This document shows, piece by piece, positions 44,055 through 53,277 of a stretch of 64,000 bases of DNA. The DNA lies in NCBI GenBank assembly GCA_963850915.1, contig CAWKND010000007.1, positions 124,001 through 188,000 on the forward strand. The letters run 5' to 3'. Position 1 is the stretch's first letter. Each line of letters starts with the position of its first letter. A program made the position numbers and the translations under genes. Under the pieces are notes generated by a model. The model did not search any database. It was given only the letters and a program-made list of their open reading frames with translations, and had not been told where the DNA came from. Source of the stretch: CAVTWH01 sp963850915 (GTDB lineage: Bacteria; Actinomycetota; Actinomycetes; Mycobacteriales; Micromonosporaceae).

Positions 44055-44846
44055 TTACGGCTGGCGGGGCACGATGGACCGTCGTGAGCTGAGCGCTGCC
44101 GAGGCGGCGAGGGTGATCTGGCGGTGCACGTTGTTGTCTGCCGCCTCGAGTGGCTGGTCGCCGGGGCGGACGCGGACGACTGCGGCGACGACGGCGGTGC
44201 GGTCGAGGATCGGCATGGCGAGTTCGACCTGTCCCCCGGTGGTCCGGTGCCGGGCGTATCCCTTACTGCGTACGAGACCAAGTTCGGCGAGTAGCGCGGT
44301 GCGGTCGAGTTCGACGCCCGGCTCGCATGGCTCGGGTTCGGTTCGGGCCGGGGGCCAGCGGCCCGCTGCGGCCTTCTGCGCGATGAGTACCCTGCCGAGT
44401 GCGGTGCAGTGGGCGGGTCGACGCCGGTCGTCCCAGACCAGCTCGCGGTTGCGGTGCCCGCGGATGGTTTGCAGTACGACCACGTCCGGTCCGTCGAGGA
44501 CACCGAGTGCGACGAGGTCGCCGGTGCGCTCGTGCAGCTCGACGAGGAACGGCAGCAGCCGGGGCCCGAGGCTGTTGTCGGCGCGGGCCTGCACGAGTTG
44601 GGCGAGCCGGTGCATCCGTGGCCCGATCTCGTATCCCATGTTCTGGGAGGAAACTAGATCATCGGAGATGAGCGCGGTCAGTAGCCGGTGGACGGTCGTC
44701 TTGGGGATGCCGGTGCGGCGCGCCAGCGTCGACATGGTCACGGGTGGTGGTGTGTTCGCGATCGCTTCCAAGAGGGCGATCGCGCGGCTGAGCGTCCTCA
44801 GCGAGTACCGCCGGGATCCGGCCAGGGCTGGCTGATCTGTCGTCAT
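44055..44846 (-). CDS. IclR-family transcriptional regulator
   Basis: A 263-residue IclR protein. ATG 44844-44846 (MTTDQPALAG) has GGGGAGCG upstream. The N-terminal winged helix reads LSRAIALLEAIANTPPPVTM, then STLARRTGIPKTTVHRLLTAL. The effector domain has HCTALGRVLIA and GYARHRTTGGQVELAMPI. It stands alone. A 7-bp inverted repeat 12 bases upstream is a candidate autoregulatory operator. The ligand is unknown. Confidence 0.88.
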   Translation of the reverse strand: MTTDQPALAGSRRYSLRTLSRAIALLEAIANTPPPVTMSTLARRTGIPKTTVHRLLTALISDDLVSSQNMGYEIGPRMHRLAQLVQARADNSLGPRLLPFLVELHERTGDLVALGVLDGPDVVVLQTIRGHRNRELVWDDRRRPAHCTALGRVLIAQKAAAGRWPPARTEPEPCEPGVELDRTALLAELGLVRSKGYARHRTTGGQVELAMPILDRTAVVAAVVRVRPGDQPLEAADNNVHRQITLAASAALSSRRSIVPRQP

Positions 44847-44857
44847 CGACGCTCCCC

Positions 44858-44875
44858 ACCGACCGGACGGTCGGT
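44858..44875. promoter_or_regulatory. Candidate IclR operator
   Basis: ACCGACC (44858-44864) and GGTCGGT (44869-44875) form a palindrome with a 4-base centre just upstream of the IclR start, and a further GGTCGGT-type repeat overlaps it. IclR proteins commonly bind such sites at their own promoters. Confidence 0.4.
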
Positions 44876-44972
44876 CGGTGAACGAATGATGCGCGCATCT
44901 CGTTACGAATTGCAACCTTGCGACTACGGTGTGCACGTCACGCCAGCGTGTCGCAGTCCGAAAGTCGGCGGC

Positions 44973-45581
44973 CTACCGGGGCTGCGGCAGCCGCAGGCGT
45001 GTGCCTTGATGCGGCTGGACCAGGCTGGGCAGCAGCATCTGCCACATCACCGTCAGCCGGGACTCGATGTCCTTGCGGCCGGCGAGAACCTCGGACACGA
45101 GCTGGGTACCGGTGAAGCAGGCGACGATGAGCACGGCGGCGGCGTCAGGTTGCGCCGTGGCTATCAGGTGACCGTCCTGTTTGGCCCGTTCCAGAAACGT
45201 CCGGACTATCGAGATCCAGTTCAGGTACGGCTCGGACATCGGAGTGGTGAACGAGGCGTGTTCGATGACCAACCTGATCGCGGCCCGCACCCGCACCTCA
45301 TCGACGATCGCCTGCGCGACGGCGTAGGTGAGGTCAATGAGACCCTGCATCCCCCGGGCGTACTCCGCGGCCGTCGGGGTGAGCTGGAACTGCTGGTCGA
45401 TGATGACGCGGGCGAGTTCTTCCTTCGAGTTGAAGTGGAAGTACAGCGCGCCCTTCGCTACGTGCGCTTGCTCGGTGATCATCGAAAGGCTGGCATTGGG
45501 GTACCCGAACTGGTCGAAGACCGTGGCCGCGGCGTCGAGGATCGCCTCGCGGGTTCGCGCCGCTTGGTCCTGTCGGGACAT
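44973..45581 (-). CDS. Gamma-butyrolactone receptor-like TetR repressor (ArpA/ScbR type)
   Basis: A 202-residue TetR protein. The helix-turn-helix region TREAILDAAATVFDQFGYPN, then SLSMITEQAHVAKGALYFHF and NSKEELARVII, is typical of gamma-butyrolactone receptors. So is the C-terminal WQMLLPSLVQP. ATG 45579-45581 has GAGGAGG upstream. It is divergent from the afsA-like gene with 124 bases between, as in scbR/scbA. It should repress that gene, and perhaps antibiotic regulators, until the butyrolactone binds. Confidence 0.85.
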   Translation of the reverse strand: MSRQDQAARTREAILDAAATVFDQFGYPNASLSMITEQAHVAKGALYFHFNSKEELARVIIDQQFQLTPTAAEYARGMQGLIDLTYAVAQAIVDEVRVRAAIRLVIEHASFTTPMSEPYLNWISIVRTFLERAKQDGHLIATAQPDAAAVLIVACFTGTQLVSEVLAGRKDIESRLTVMWQMLLPSLVQPHQGTRLRLPQPR

Positions 45582-45632
45582 CGCCCTCCTCGTCCCAGGG
45601 TGCGAGAATCTGTCCAGGCTACGGGTGGATGG

Positions 45633-45640
45633 CAGATCTG
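45633..45640. promoter_or_regulatory. Short palindrome in the receptor/afsA divergent region
   Basis: CAGATCTG (45633-45640) is the only clear palindrome I see in the 124 bases between the butyrolactone receptor and synthase genes. It is too short to be called an autoregulatory element with confidence. Confidence 0.2.
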
Positions 45641-45705
45641 GCCAAGTCCTCGTCGGACAACGACAGTTGACGTACCGACCGCCCGGTCTGCTCGTTGCTC
45701 TGGTC

Positions 45706-46641
45706 GTGACGACACCTCCGCCCTACCGGCCGGCAATCGGACCGACGGCCGACGACGACAGGTTCGCCCGTACCGTCCCCCGCCAACTCGTCCACCGGGC
45801 GTCGGTGTCCGAAGTGCTGGTCACCGGCTGGCGCGTCGAAGACGATGACGTCTGCGCCGTGGACGCGCAGTGGCCACGCAACCACGGCTTCTACGTCCCT
45901 ATCGAGGACACGTGGCACGACCCAGTGCTGGCGCTGGAGACCGTCCGGCAAGCCAGCATGGTGGCTGCTTTCCAGGCATTCGGCGCCGCGCCGGACACCG
46001 CATACCTGGTCCACGAACTGCGCTACACCGGCACCCCCGAGGGGCTACGCCTGGACGCCGCAACGCCGGAGCTCGGCATCCGCGTCGTGGGCACCGACAT
46101 CATGCACCGCGGCAGCAGGCTACGCAGCATGTCCACCACCGTGCACCTAAGGCGCGGGTCGGTCGACGCGGGTACCGGCTTCGCCCGGTTCAGCTGTCTC
46201 AGTCAGCAGACCTACCGTCGGCTCCGCGACACGAGTACGGCGAGCGCCGCCCAAGTCCTGCCCGAGCCGGTGGATCTCGGGTCGGTCGGCCGGCACCGGA
46301 CGCGGGACGTGATGCTCGCCCCGACCGGCGAGCCCGGAGTGTGGCTGCTGCGGGTCGATCCCGATCACCCAACACTCTTCGACCATCCGCTTGACCACAT
46401 CCCCGGAATGGCGCTGGTGGAGGCCGCACGCCAGGCAGCGCACACGGTGAGCCGGGCCGCCGTGGTTCTGCCGGTTGAGCTATCCGCGCGTTTCCACGCC
46501 TACGTCGAACTCGACGGAGAGGCACTGGTCCGGGTCGCGGAGATTGTCGAACAGACCAGCACGCGACTGGTGGTGTTGTTCGTTGTCGAGCAACACGGCA
46601 AGATCGTCGCTGACGTACTCGTGCGCGCCCTGCTGCGGTGA
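45706..46641 (+). CDS. AfsA/ScbA-family gamma-butyrolactone synthase
   Basis: AfsA-type enzymes condense a beta-ketoacyl chain with dihydroxyacetone phosphate, the first step to gamma-butyrolactone signals. The protein has the two AfsA hot-dog repeats. The first includes LVHRASVSEVLVTGW and NHGFYVPIEDTWHDPVLALE followed by VRQASMVAAF. The second includes TLFDHPLDHIPGMALVEAAR. GTG 45706 (VTTPPP) gives 311 residues, near the family norm; the frame is open from 45328, but that part overlaps the receptor gene. Its TGA overlaps the GTG of the next gene (GTGA). No strong ribosome site is visible, so the start is uncertain. Confidence 0.85.
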   Translation: MTTPPPYRPAIGPTADDDRFARTVPRQLVHRASVSEVLVTGWRVEDDDVCAVDAQWPRNHGFYVPIEDTWHDPVLALETVRQASMVAAFQAFGAAPDTAYLVHELRYTGTPEGLRLDAATPELGIRVVGTDIMHRGSRLRSMSTTVHLRRGSVDAGTGFARFSCLSQQTYRRLRDTSTASAAQVLPEPVDLGSVGRHRTRDVMLAPTGEPGVWLLRVDPDHPTLFDHPLDHIPGMALVEAARQAAHTVSRAAVVLPVELSARFHAYVELDGEALVRVAEIVEQTSTRLVVLFVVEQHGKIVADVLVRALLR

Positions 46642-47546
46642 CCGTCGTCCTGGTCACCGGGGCAGCCGGTTTCGTTGGTCGCGCAGCGCTGCGCGGACTG
46701 GCCGACGCCCGCATACCGGCTCGCGCGGTTGTCCACCGGACCTCCGTTTCCGCCGACGCGACCGATGTGGTGACCGCTGACCTGACGGACCCTGGCTCCC
46801 TCGACGGGGCCTGGGACGGTGTCACGGCGGTCATCCACGCCGCCAGTCAGGTGGGCGCCGACGCCGTACTCTGCGATGCCGTCAACTATCGAGGCACCGC
46901 GCACCTGGTGGCCGCCGCCCAGCGGGCCGGCATAGCGCGCATCGTCGCGGTGAGTACCACCGGCGTCTACGGGGACGCCACCGCCGACTGCGCCACGGTG
47001 GATGACCTCGTCACCGCGCCGGTCTCCGCCACCAGCCGCAGCCGGCTGCGCGGCGAGACTCACGTGCTCGGGACGGGTGGTGTCGTACTGCGACCACACT
47101 TCGTCCACGGCATCGGCGACAGGTGGGTGATCCCGGGCATCGCCACACTCGTCACCACCGTCGGTGGCCTGCCCGCCGGCGGCGGCGCACCGCTGTCCCT
47201 GATCGCGGTGACCGACCTGGCGCGGCTGCTGGTCGCCCTGGCAACAGGCCCTGGCTGGATCCCCGGCCAGATCTACCACGCCGCCGACCCGGTACCCGTG
47301 ACGCTTACGCAGATCGTCACCCAGCTGCGTGCCCGCCTCGGCCTCGACCTACCACAGCGGACGGTGCCTTTTGATGAGGCTGTCCGTCGCGCTGGCCACC
47401 ACGCTCGCCGGGTGGGTCAGCTCGCCCTGCCCCACTGGTACGAGGCAACACACGTTTGGCGGGCCACCGGCCTGCCCTACCCCCCGGCCTTCGCCACCCG
47501 GCTGGGTGGGGCGGCCCACTGGTACCGGCAACACCTGGACCATTGA
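46638..47546 (+). CDS. NAD-dependent epimerase/dehydratase-family reductase of the butyrolactone operon
   Basis: An extended-SDR protein of 302 residues with the Rossmann motif VLVTGAAGFVGRAALRGL. HAASQVGAD and a VSTTGVYGD segment sit where the active Ser/Tyr region lies in the family, but a YxxxK motif is not clear. GTG 46638 is coupled to the afsA-like stop. Such dehydrogenases often sit next to afsA homologues and probably reduce the butenolide or the C6 keto group of the signal; this assignment is from context. Confidence 0.8.
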   Translation: MTVVLVTGAAGFVGRAALRGLADARIPARAVVHRTSVSADATDVVTADLTDPGSLDGAWDGVTAVIHAASQVGADAVLCDAVNYRGTAHLVAAAQRAGIARIVAVSTTGVYGDATADCATVDDLVTAPVSATSRSRLRGETHVLGTGGVVLRPHFVHGIGDRWVIPGIATLVTTVGGLPAGGGAPLSLIAVTDLARLLVALATGPGWIPGQIYHAADPVPVTLTQIVTQLRARLGLDLPQRTVPFDEAVRRAGHHARRVGQLALPHWYEATHVWRATGLPYPPAFATRLGGAAHWYRQHLDH

Positions 47547-47564
47547 CAGCAGCACCCCGACCCG

Positions 47565-47875
47565 GCGCCGTTGTTGAGCGGGTGGCCGGCAGCCCGATTG
47601 GCATCGTCGACGCCACGCCCAACGAGCAGGCCGCGATCCTCTCCCAGATGACCAACGTGTCGAAGGTTGTTTTGGGCAACTACACCTACTGGGTAGGCCT
47701 GATGGCCGGCGTGCCGGTCGTGAACGTCGCAGGTGGCGAAGACGACCCGGGTGCCGAGTTGGCCACCTACCTGCCTGACGCGACATTCCATCCACGCGCG
47801 GTCATCATGTCCGGAACGGCCGGCGCACAGAATTCGCAGATCAACGTCGGCGACGTGGTAGTAAGTGAAGGCGTC
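47565..47875 (+). pseudogene. Nucleosidase/purine nucleoside phosphorylase-family fragment
   Basis: An open frame carries about 100 residues of the phosphorylase superfamily: GIVDATPNEQAAILSQM, VVLGNYTYWVGLMAGVPVVN and AVIMSGTAGAQN, followed by INVGDVVVSEG. The GTAGA and GDVVV signatures are those of MTA/SAH nucleosidases. Both ends are missing: there is no start, and the frame runs antisense into an ABC permease fragment at about 47860. Confidence 0.6.
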
Positions 47876-48088
47876 CCGCATCACCCACCACGGGACAAAC
47901 GCTGCCTTGATCTGCGCACCGTAGTGCGGATAGTTCTGGTAGTCGGCGTCCGCGTTGATCGCGACGACGCCGAGCACCGTGAGCAGGAGCATCCAGGGCG
48001 TGGACCGCAGCGACCACAGTTTGCCCCATTCGGCGGCGAGAAGGTCGCGGAAGCGCACCTGGTACCGGATACGGGTCTGGTTGGTCAT
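47855..48088 (-). pseudogene. ABC transporter permease, N-terminal fragment
   Basis: ATG 48086-48088 opens MTNQTRIRYQVRFRDLLAAE and WGKLWSLRSTPWMLLLTVLG, then ADYQNYPHYGAQIKAAF and MRDAFTYY, the typical N-terminus of an ABC-2 permease. Similarity stops at about 47855, where the nucleosidase fragment begins on the other strand. The start overlaps the original stop of the ATPase gene (ATGA). Confidence 0.65.
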
Positions 48089-48700
48089 CGGTGGTCTCCT
48101 GCGAGGTATTCGACTTGCCGGCGGTCAGTTCCATGAACGCCTGCTCGAGTGAGGCGCTGTGGGTGGTCAGCTCCTGCAGCATGATCTGTGCACGGAACGC
48201 GATCTCGCTGATCTGCTCGGCGGACAGGCCCGTGATGGTCATTTGGTCGCCCGTGGCGTGGATCGTCGCGCCGGCCGTGGTGAGTGCGGCGGCCAACATG
48301 GTCGGCTGCCGGGTGCGTACGGTGACGCTCTCGCCCCCCGCCCGCGCGCTGAAGTCGGCCACGCTGTCCGCGGCGATCAGCTGGCCGCGACCGATCACCA
48401 CCAGGTGGTCGGCGGTGTTGGCCATCTCGCTCATCAGATGGCTGGACACCAGCACCGTACGACCCTCGGCGGCGAGGCGGCGGAACAGGCGCCGTACCCA
48501 CAGCACGCCCTCCGGGTCCAAGCCGTTGACCGGCTCGTCGAACAGCAGCACCGGCGGATCGCCGAGCAGCGCCGTTGCGATACCCAGCCGTTGCTTCATG
48601 CCCAGTGAGAAGCCCCCGACGCGGCGGTCGGCCACGGCCTCCAGCCCCACCTCGTCGAGGACCTCACGGACCCGCCGACGGGAGATTCCATTGCTGCGTC
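48085..48700 (-). pseudogene. ABC transporter ATPase, truncated and frameshifted
   Basis: About 190 residues of an ABC-2 ATPase remain: GISRRRVREVLDEVGL, signature GGFSLGMKQRLGIATALLGD, Walker B PVLLFDEPVNGLDPEG, and SSHLMSEM. The Walker A half is absent; similarity begins at about 48700. Near 48110-48118 a one-base loss shifts the frame after ELTAGK; in the other frame VEYLAGDHR ends at TGA 48085-48087, which restores the usual overlap with the permease. It is not functional. Confidence 0.7.
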
Positions 48701-49008
48701 TCCGTGGTACCACCGCGGCGATCACACGCTCTGCTGCTCCGGGCAGCGTCATGGCTTCGTCCCCGATCGCTCGGCGGCGGCGAGGTCGCACTCGAAGTTT
48801 CCAACGGCCGGCAACGCTGGATGTTGTCTCCGGTCACCTGGTCCATCGTCGCGAGTGGCTCGTCGCGGTACCACCGCAGGTTCGGGTCGTCGACGGCTTC
48901 CGTGGGTACCTCCGCCTGCTGCAGGGCTTCCAGCACAGCGGCAAGTCGCCGAAGGCTACTATTTGCCGCGCTGTCAATATCGGCGCACATCCCTGGGAGA
49001 CGCCGAAC

Positions 49009-49677
49009 ATGCCGATCACCGTGAACCGAACACCCGGCGATCCCACTCAGCTCTGGCGAGAGTATGTCGCCTGGCTCGCGGAGCACCTACCGCAGGGAGC
49101 CGCCCGGCTGAACCCGCCCGCCGACGAGGCGGCTATAGCCGACCTGGAGCGGTTGATCGGGCACGAGTTGCCCGAGCCGGTCAAGGCGGGCTGGCGCCTG
49201 CACGACGGGCAGCGCTGCGAGGACGATTTCGGTGCGGCGCTGGGCTTCTGGTGGCAACCGGTGGCCGAGGTCGCGCGCGAGTGGAACAGCTGGCGGGAGA
49301 TCCGCGAGGACAACGACGAGGAGTTCTTCGAGAGTCTCGACGCCCCCCAGCAGTCGTACCCTCGACAGGCGATCAAGCGACAGTACAGCTCCCCCGGCTG
49401 GATCCCGCTGCTGCGCTGGCCGTTCGACGGCGACTACGTCGGGCTGGACGTCGACCCGGGTCCGGACGGTACCCCCGGTCAGGTCATAAACTTCGGCCGT
49501 GACCAGGAGAACAAGTTCGTCATCGCGGACAATTTCGCGGTCCTGTTGGCCTGGATCGTGCAGGAGGCGAAGGCGGGCCGGGTGAAGTTCGTCGACGGTG
49601 ACGAGCCCGAACTCGAACATGAGGACGGGATCCTGGTCAACGCCCTGGAGGAGGCGAGCGGCGCGGAGTTCGACTGA
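49009..49677 (+). CDS. SMI1/KNR4 (SUKH)-family protein
   Basis: A 222-residue SUKH-superfamily protein. ATG 49009 (MPITVNRTPG) has GGGAG upstream. Family features are EAAIADLERLIGHELPEPVK, then WRLHDGQRCEDDFGAALGFWW, then WIPLLRWPFDGDYVGLDVDP and INFGRDQENKFVIADNFAVLL. Bacterial SUKH proteins often act as immunity proteins against polymorphic toxins, but many are orphans, and no toxin gene is visible here. The 300 bases upstream (48701-49008) contain only fragmentary frames. Confidence 0.8.
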   Translation: MPITVNRTPGDPTQLWREYVAWLAEHLPQGAARLNPPADEAAIADLERLIGHELPEPVKAGWRLHDGQRCEDDFGAALGFWWQPVAEVAREWNSWREIREDNDEEFFESLDAPQQSYPRQAIKRQYSSPGWIPLLRWPFDGDYVGLDVDPGPDGTPGQVINFGRDQENKFVIADNFAVLLAWIVQEAKAGRVKFVDGDEPELEHEDGILVNALEEASGAEFD

Positions 49678-49786
49678 GGGTCACGTCCCACCGCGAGGGA
49701 TCCTGCGCTGATCGGGTGCTGGCGCGAGTCGCGCGAGTGCCTCGGGCCGCCGAAGATCGCCACGCCCGCCGGCGCGAGTGGCCATC

Positions 49787-49816
49787 GCGGAGTGGCGCGA
49801 GTGGCGCGAGTGGCGC
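49787..49816. repeat. 9-bp tandem repeat, three copies
   Basis: GCGGAGTGG, CGCGAGTGG, CGCGAGTGG run in tandem in the non-coding stretch 49678-50371. Apart from this I see no supported gene in that 694-base region; short frames there have no recognisable content. Confidence 0.7.
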
Positions 49817-50371
49817 AGCGATCGTAGAGACCGACGCCCGAAAATTACACCGGTCGTTGTGCCGAGGATCAACCCGAACAACCAACGACGAACGCCGCCC
49901 GGGAGTGGCACTCCGGGCGGCATCCCTCGTCCGCGGAACGTTTGCGCTGGTCAGATCCAATGGGGGAACTCTTGCTTGTCCCGCCGGGCGCACCCTTCTC
50001 AGTTCGCCACTGACCAGCTAAAACGCCGCCCTTTACCAGCACTTTCGTGGTCAGGGACGGCATCGTCATGTCCGGCTGTCTATGGCGATTCGCGGCCATG
50101 ATTGGCTGTGCGGGCCGAATACGGGCCGAAGTTTCAGGCGCCCCGCCCCGGCTTGGCTTGGGGCTCGGCAGGCTTGACCGGCGGTGCTCCTGGCGGCCTG
50201 GCTGCGCTGCCGCAGTACCTCGTGCCCACCGTCAAGGCCAATCCCCCCGGCCGCCTCCATCGGCCGGCTCCTCAACCGCCACCGACCTCCTCGACGAAGT
50301 GACGACCCGTACTCGTCCGCTTCGACCTGTGGGACGGCAACGTCTTCGTCCTGCCCGCCGACGGCACATCA

Positions 50372-53192
50372 CTATTGGTTTTCTGGGGGCGGTATCGGTT
50401 GCTGCGTTTTTGCGGCCTTGTTGTCGAGTGCGGCGACGGCTGTCGGATCGAATCCGAGCCCACGGAGTATCGCGGCCGCCTCCCGCCAGCTGTCGTGGGC
50501 ACCCGCGTGGTCTCCGGCGGCGTACTGGCTCTCGCCGAGATCGTCCAGCATCTGTACCTGCGTCTCTGGAATCCAGAGCTTTCCTGCTTCCTCCAGGGCC
50601 GCTCGGAGAAGTTCGACCGCGTGGCTGTGGTCGCCGCGGAGGTGGTAGCCGACGGCGAGAGACCGGGTCGCCGCGTAGACGGTTTCTGCGTCGCCGGATT
50701 CCTGAGCCGTGGTGCGTGCCAGTTGGCCGTAGTGGACAGCTTGTTGCGAGTCGCCACTGACGCCGTAGGCAGTCGCCACGCCGGTGAGCGCGCTGGCCGT
50801 CATTGTCGGGTTACCCACCAATTTGCAGATCTCGAGGCTCAGTAACGCGTGGTGGAGCATGTCGGCCGGCCGGTTCTCGCGTCGGGCGATGGTGGTCAGC
50901 TCGCGGTTGATGCGGTCCTGCCCGGGTAGGTCGCCGACTTCGGTGAAGTAGTCCAGCGCCTGGTTCAGCAGTTCACGTGCGTTGTCGAAGAGGCCGAGCC
51001 GCCGGTAGACCTGGGCCAGGCCATGTCGGGTCCGGAAGTGCAGGGCCGCATCGCCGGCACGGTCGGTTGCCCTCAGCGCGAGTTCCATCAGTGGAACAGA
51101 CACCTGTGGTGGTGTGCGCCGGTTCAGGTAGGGGCTGATCGCCCATACCAACCCGGCGGTGTACTCGTCGAATCCGTATGCGGCAGACTGGTGGACAGCC
51201 GCGATCAGAACATTCTCTTCAGCGGTGAACCAGGCGAATGCACCGGCTACGTCGGTGAGCACATCGTGCCGTTCAGGCTCCGGCGCCGACGGCAGTGCGA
51301 TGGGATCCCGCCCGGGGATGATGAGTGCGCTTCCGGCGTGAGCGGTACGCAGGTAGTAGTCGAGGAGCCGGTGGATGGCATCATCCCGCTCGGCGGTCGG
51401 GTCGGTCGCGGCGAGTTCGGCGGCATACACGCGCAACAGGTCGTGGCAGCGTGTACCGACCGGGAGCGCGTTCGGTGAGGAGATGCGCGCGGGTCAGTTC
51501 GGTGAGGCACGCACGGGTGGGTTGGCGGGGCTCTCCGTTCAGGCTGGTCGCCGCGGCGACGGAGATGTCGGGTCCGGTGGCCAGGCTGAGAAGGCGGAAG
51601 AGGCGTGCTCCTGCTGGGGTCAGGCTCCGATAGGACCAGGAAAACACAGCTCTGGCGTTGATGGCGGGCTCGGGACCCGCGAAGGCATGCAGGCTTCCGT
51701 GGCTTTCGCGGATTTCTGCGGCCAACGCGGGAAGCGTGAATGTGGGGTGGTCGGCTGCACGGGCGGCGACGATGGCCAGAGCGAGCGGGAGTCCCGCACA
51801 CAGGGTGATGATTTCGTCGACCGCGGCGGGATCGGCCGCGACACGGGTGACGCCGAGCCTGCGGGCGAGGAAGTCGTGTGCGTCGGCGGCGGGCAGCAGG
51901 TCCAGGGTGAGCGTGTGGGCACCGTGGGTGGCGACCAGGCCGGTGAGCTGGTTGCGGCTGGTGACGATGACCAGGCAGCCCGGATGGCCGGGCAGTAGTG
52001 GGCGCACCTGGTCGGCGTCGCGGGCGTTGTCGAGCAGGATCAGCATCCGCTGTCCGGCGATCCGGCTGCGATAGAGGGCTGCCTGCGTGTCGAGGGCGGC
52101 CGGGATCTGTGCGGCCGGAACGCCCAGCGAGCTCAGGAAACCCTCCAACGCCTGGCCCGGTGGTACAAGGTCATCTTTGGGATCGAAGCCGCGCAGGTTG
52201 ACGTACAACTGGCCGTCGGGAAACCTGTCGGCGACCTGGTGTGCCCAGTGGACGGCGAGGGATGTTTTGCCGATTCCGGCCATCCCGCCGATTGCGGTGA
52301 TCACCACCGTCTGAGAAAGATCGCGGGTACCACTGTGCAGAGCCAGCGCTGCCGCCAGTTCTGCGCGCCGGCCGCTGAAGGTGGAAAGATCTGCGGGAAG
52401 TTGGGCCGGCCGGGGCGTCTCAGACACGCCAGGATCAGGTCCGGGCGGCGCCAGGACGGCATCGCGGGCAGACCTCAACTCAGCGCCGGGATCGATGCCG
52501 AGGTCATCGGAGAGTCGGCGGCGAACCTGTTGGTAGATATCGAGTGCCTCGACCTGCCTGCTCTCGGCGCCCAATATCCGGATCAAGCGCGCGTGCAGGG
52601 CCTCGTCCAACGGCCCACGTTCGGCAGCTTGATACATCGCCGGCAGTAGCCGGGTCCGGATGCCGGTACTCAACGCGAGATCAGCGGCTTCCCGAGCCGT
52701 TGCGAGGTATTCGCGGTCGACGGCGGCGAATGCCGGATGGCTACGGGATTCGGCATCGATACCGCTGGCCGTCGGACCGCGCCAGAGCTCCAGTGCCCGA
52801 GCGAAGGGCTCCACCGCTGAGGCCGGCTCTCCGCCCCCGATCGCGGTACGCCCCTGGTGGATCAATTCGCGGAACCGCAGCAGATCCAACGAACTGGCGT
52901 CGACGACAAGCTGGTAGCCGCCGGCGGCCCTGATCAGCCACCGGCCCGGATCGCGAGAAGCCAACTCGGGCTGCAGAGCACGGCGGAGCAGTCCGACGCT
53001 GCGGTGCACCGTGTTGACGGCGCTGTGCGGTGGGTCTTCGCCCCACATCGCCTCGACAATGGCACTCAAGCTGACCGGCTGGCCGCCGTGGACAAGCAGG
53101 AGTGCGAGCAGGGTGCGTTGCTGTGGCGCGCCGAGGTCGATGTCATTGCCGTCGCGCCAGGCCCGAACCGGGCCCAACACCGCGAACCGCAC
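50372..53192 (-). pseudogene. AfsR-like SARP regulator broken by a single-base frameshift
   Basis: A leftward gene for a winged-helix/BTAD/NB-ARC/TPR regulator split in two frames. Part one, from about GTG 53190-53192 (VRFAVLGPVRAW), has the DNA-binding domain, BTAD (LHARLIRILGAESRQVEALD), P-loop AIGGMAGIGKTSLAVHWAH and RMLILLDNARDADQVRPLLP; it goes out of frame after APGRYTL. Part two has HDLLRVYAAEL and TPRs down to 50372. Removing one G at 51445-51446 rejoins them as YTLHDLLRVYAAEL, the expected motif. It is either a real mutation or a sequencing error. Before the break it resembles the SARP at 57.7-61 kb. The start is uncertain. Confidence 0.8.
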
Positions 53193-53277
53193 GTGATCGT
53201 GTGACAGAACCGTCCCGCCTTGCCGCCACACCGGGCACTCGTTGAGGAGCCGCAACTGGGTGAACGGTACCTGCCGG

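Noticed and set aside
45328..45705. N-terminal extension of the AfsA-like protein
   Set aside because: The extension overlaps the divergent receptor gene antisense and lacks family similarity, so the GTG at 45706 was preferred.
48664..49086. Minus-strand frame with a natural-looking helical stretch (SLRRLAAVLEALQQAEVPTE)
   Set aside because: Only the middle 50 or so residues look protein-like. The start overlaps the SUKH gene and the end runs into the ABC ATPase remnant. It could be another fragment, but I cannot name it.
50102..50302. Plus-strand 66-residue Pro/Gly-rich frame in the gap before the frameshifted SARP
   Set aside because: No ribosome site, no homology that I recognise, and a composition typical of random GC-rich DNA.
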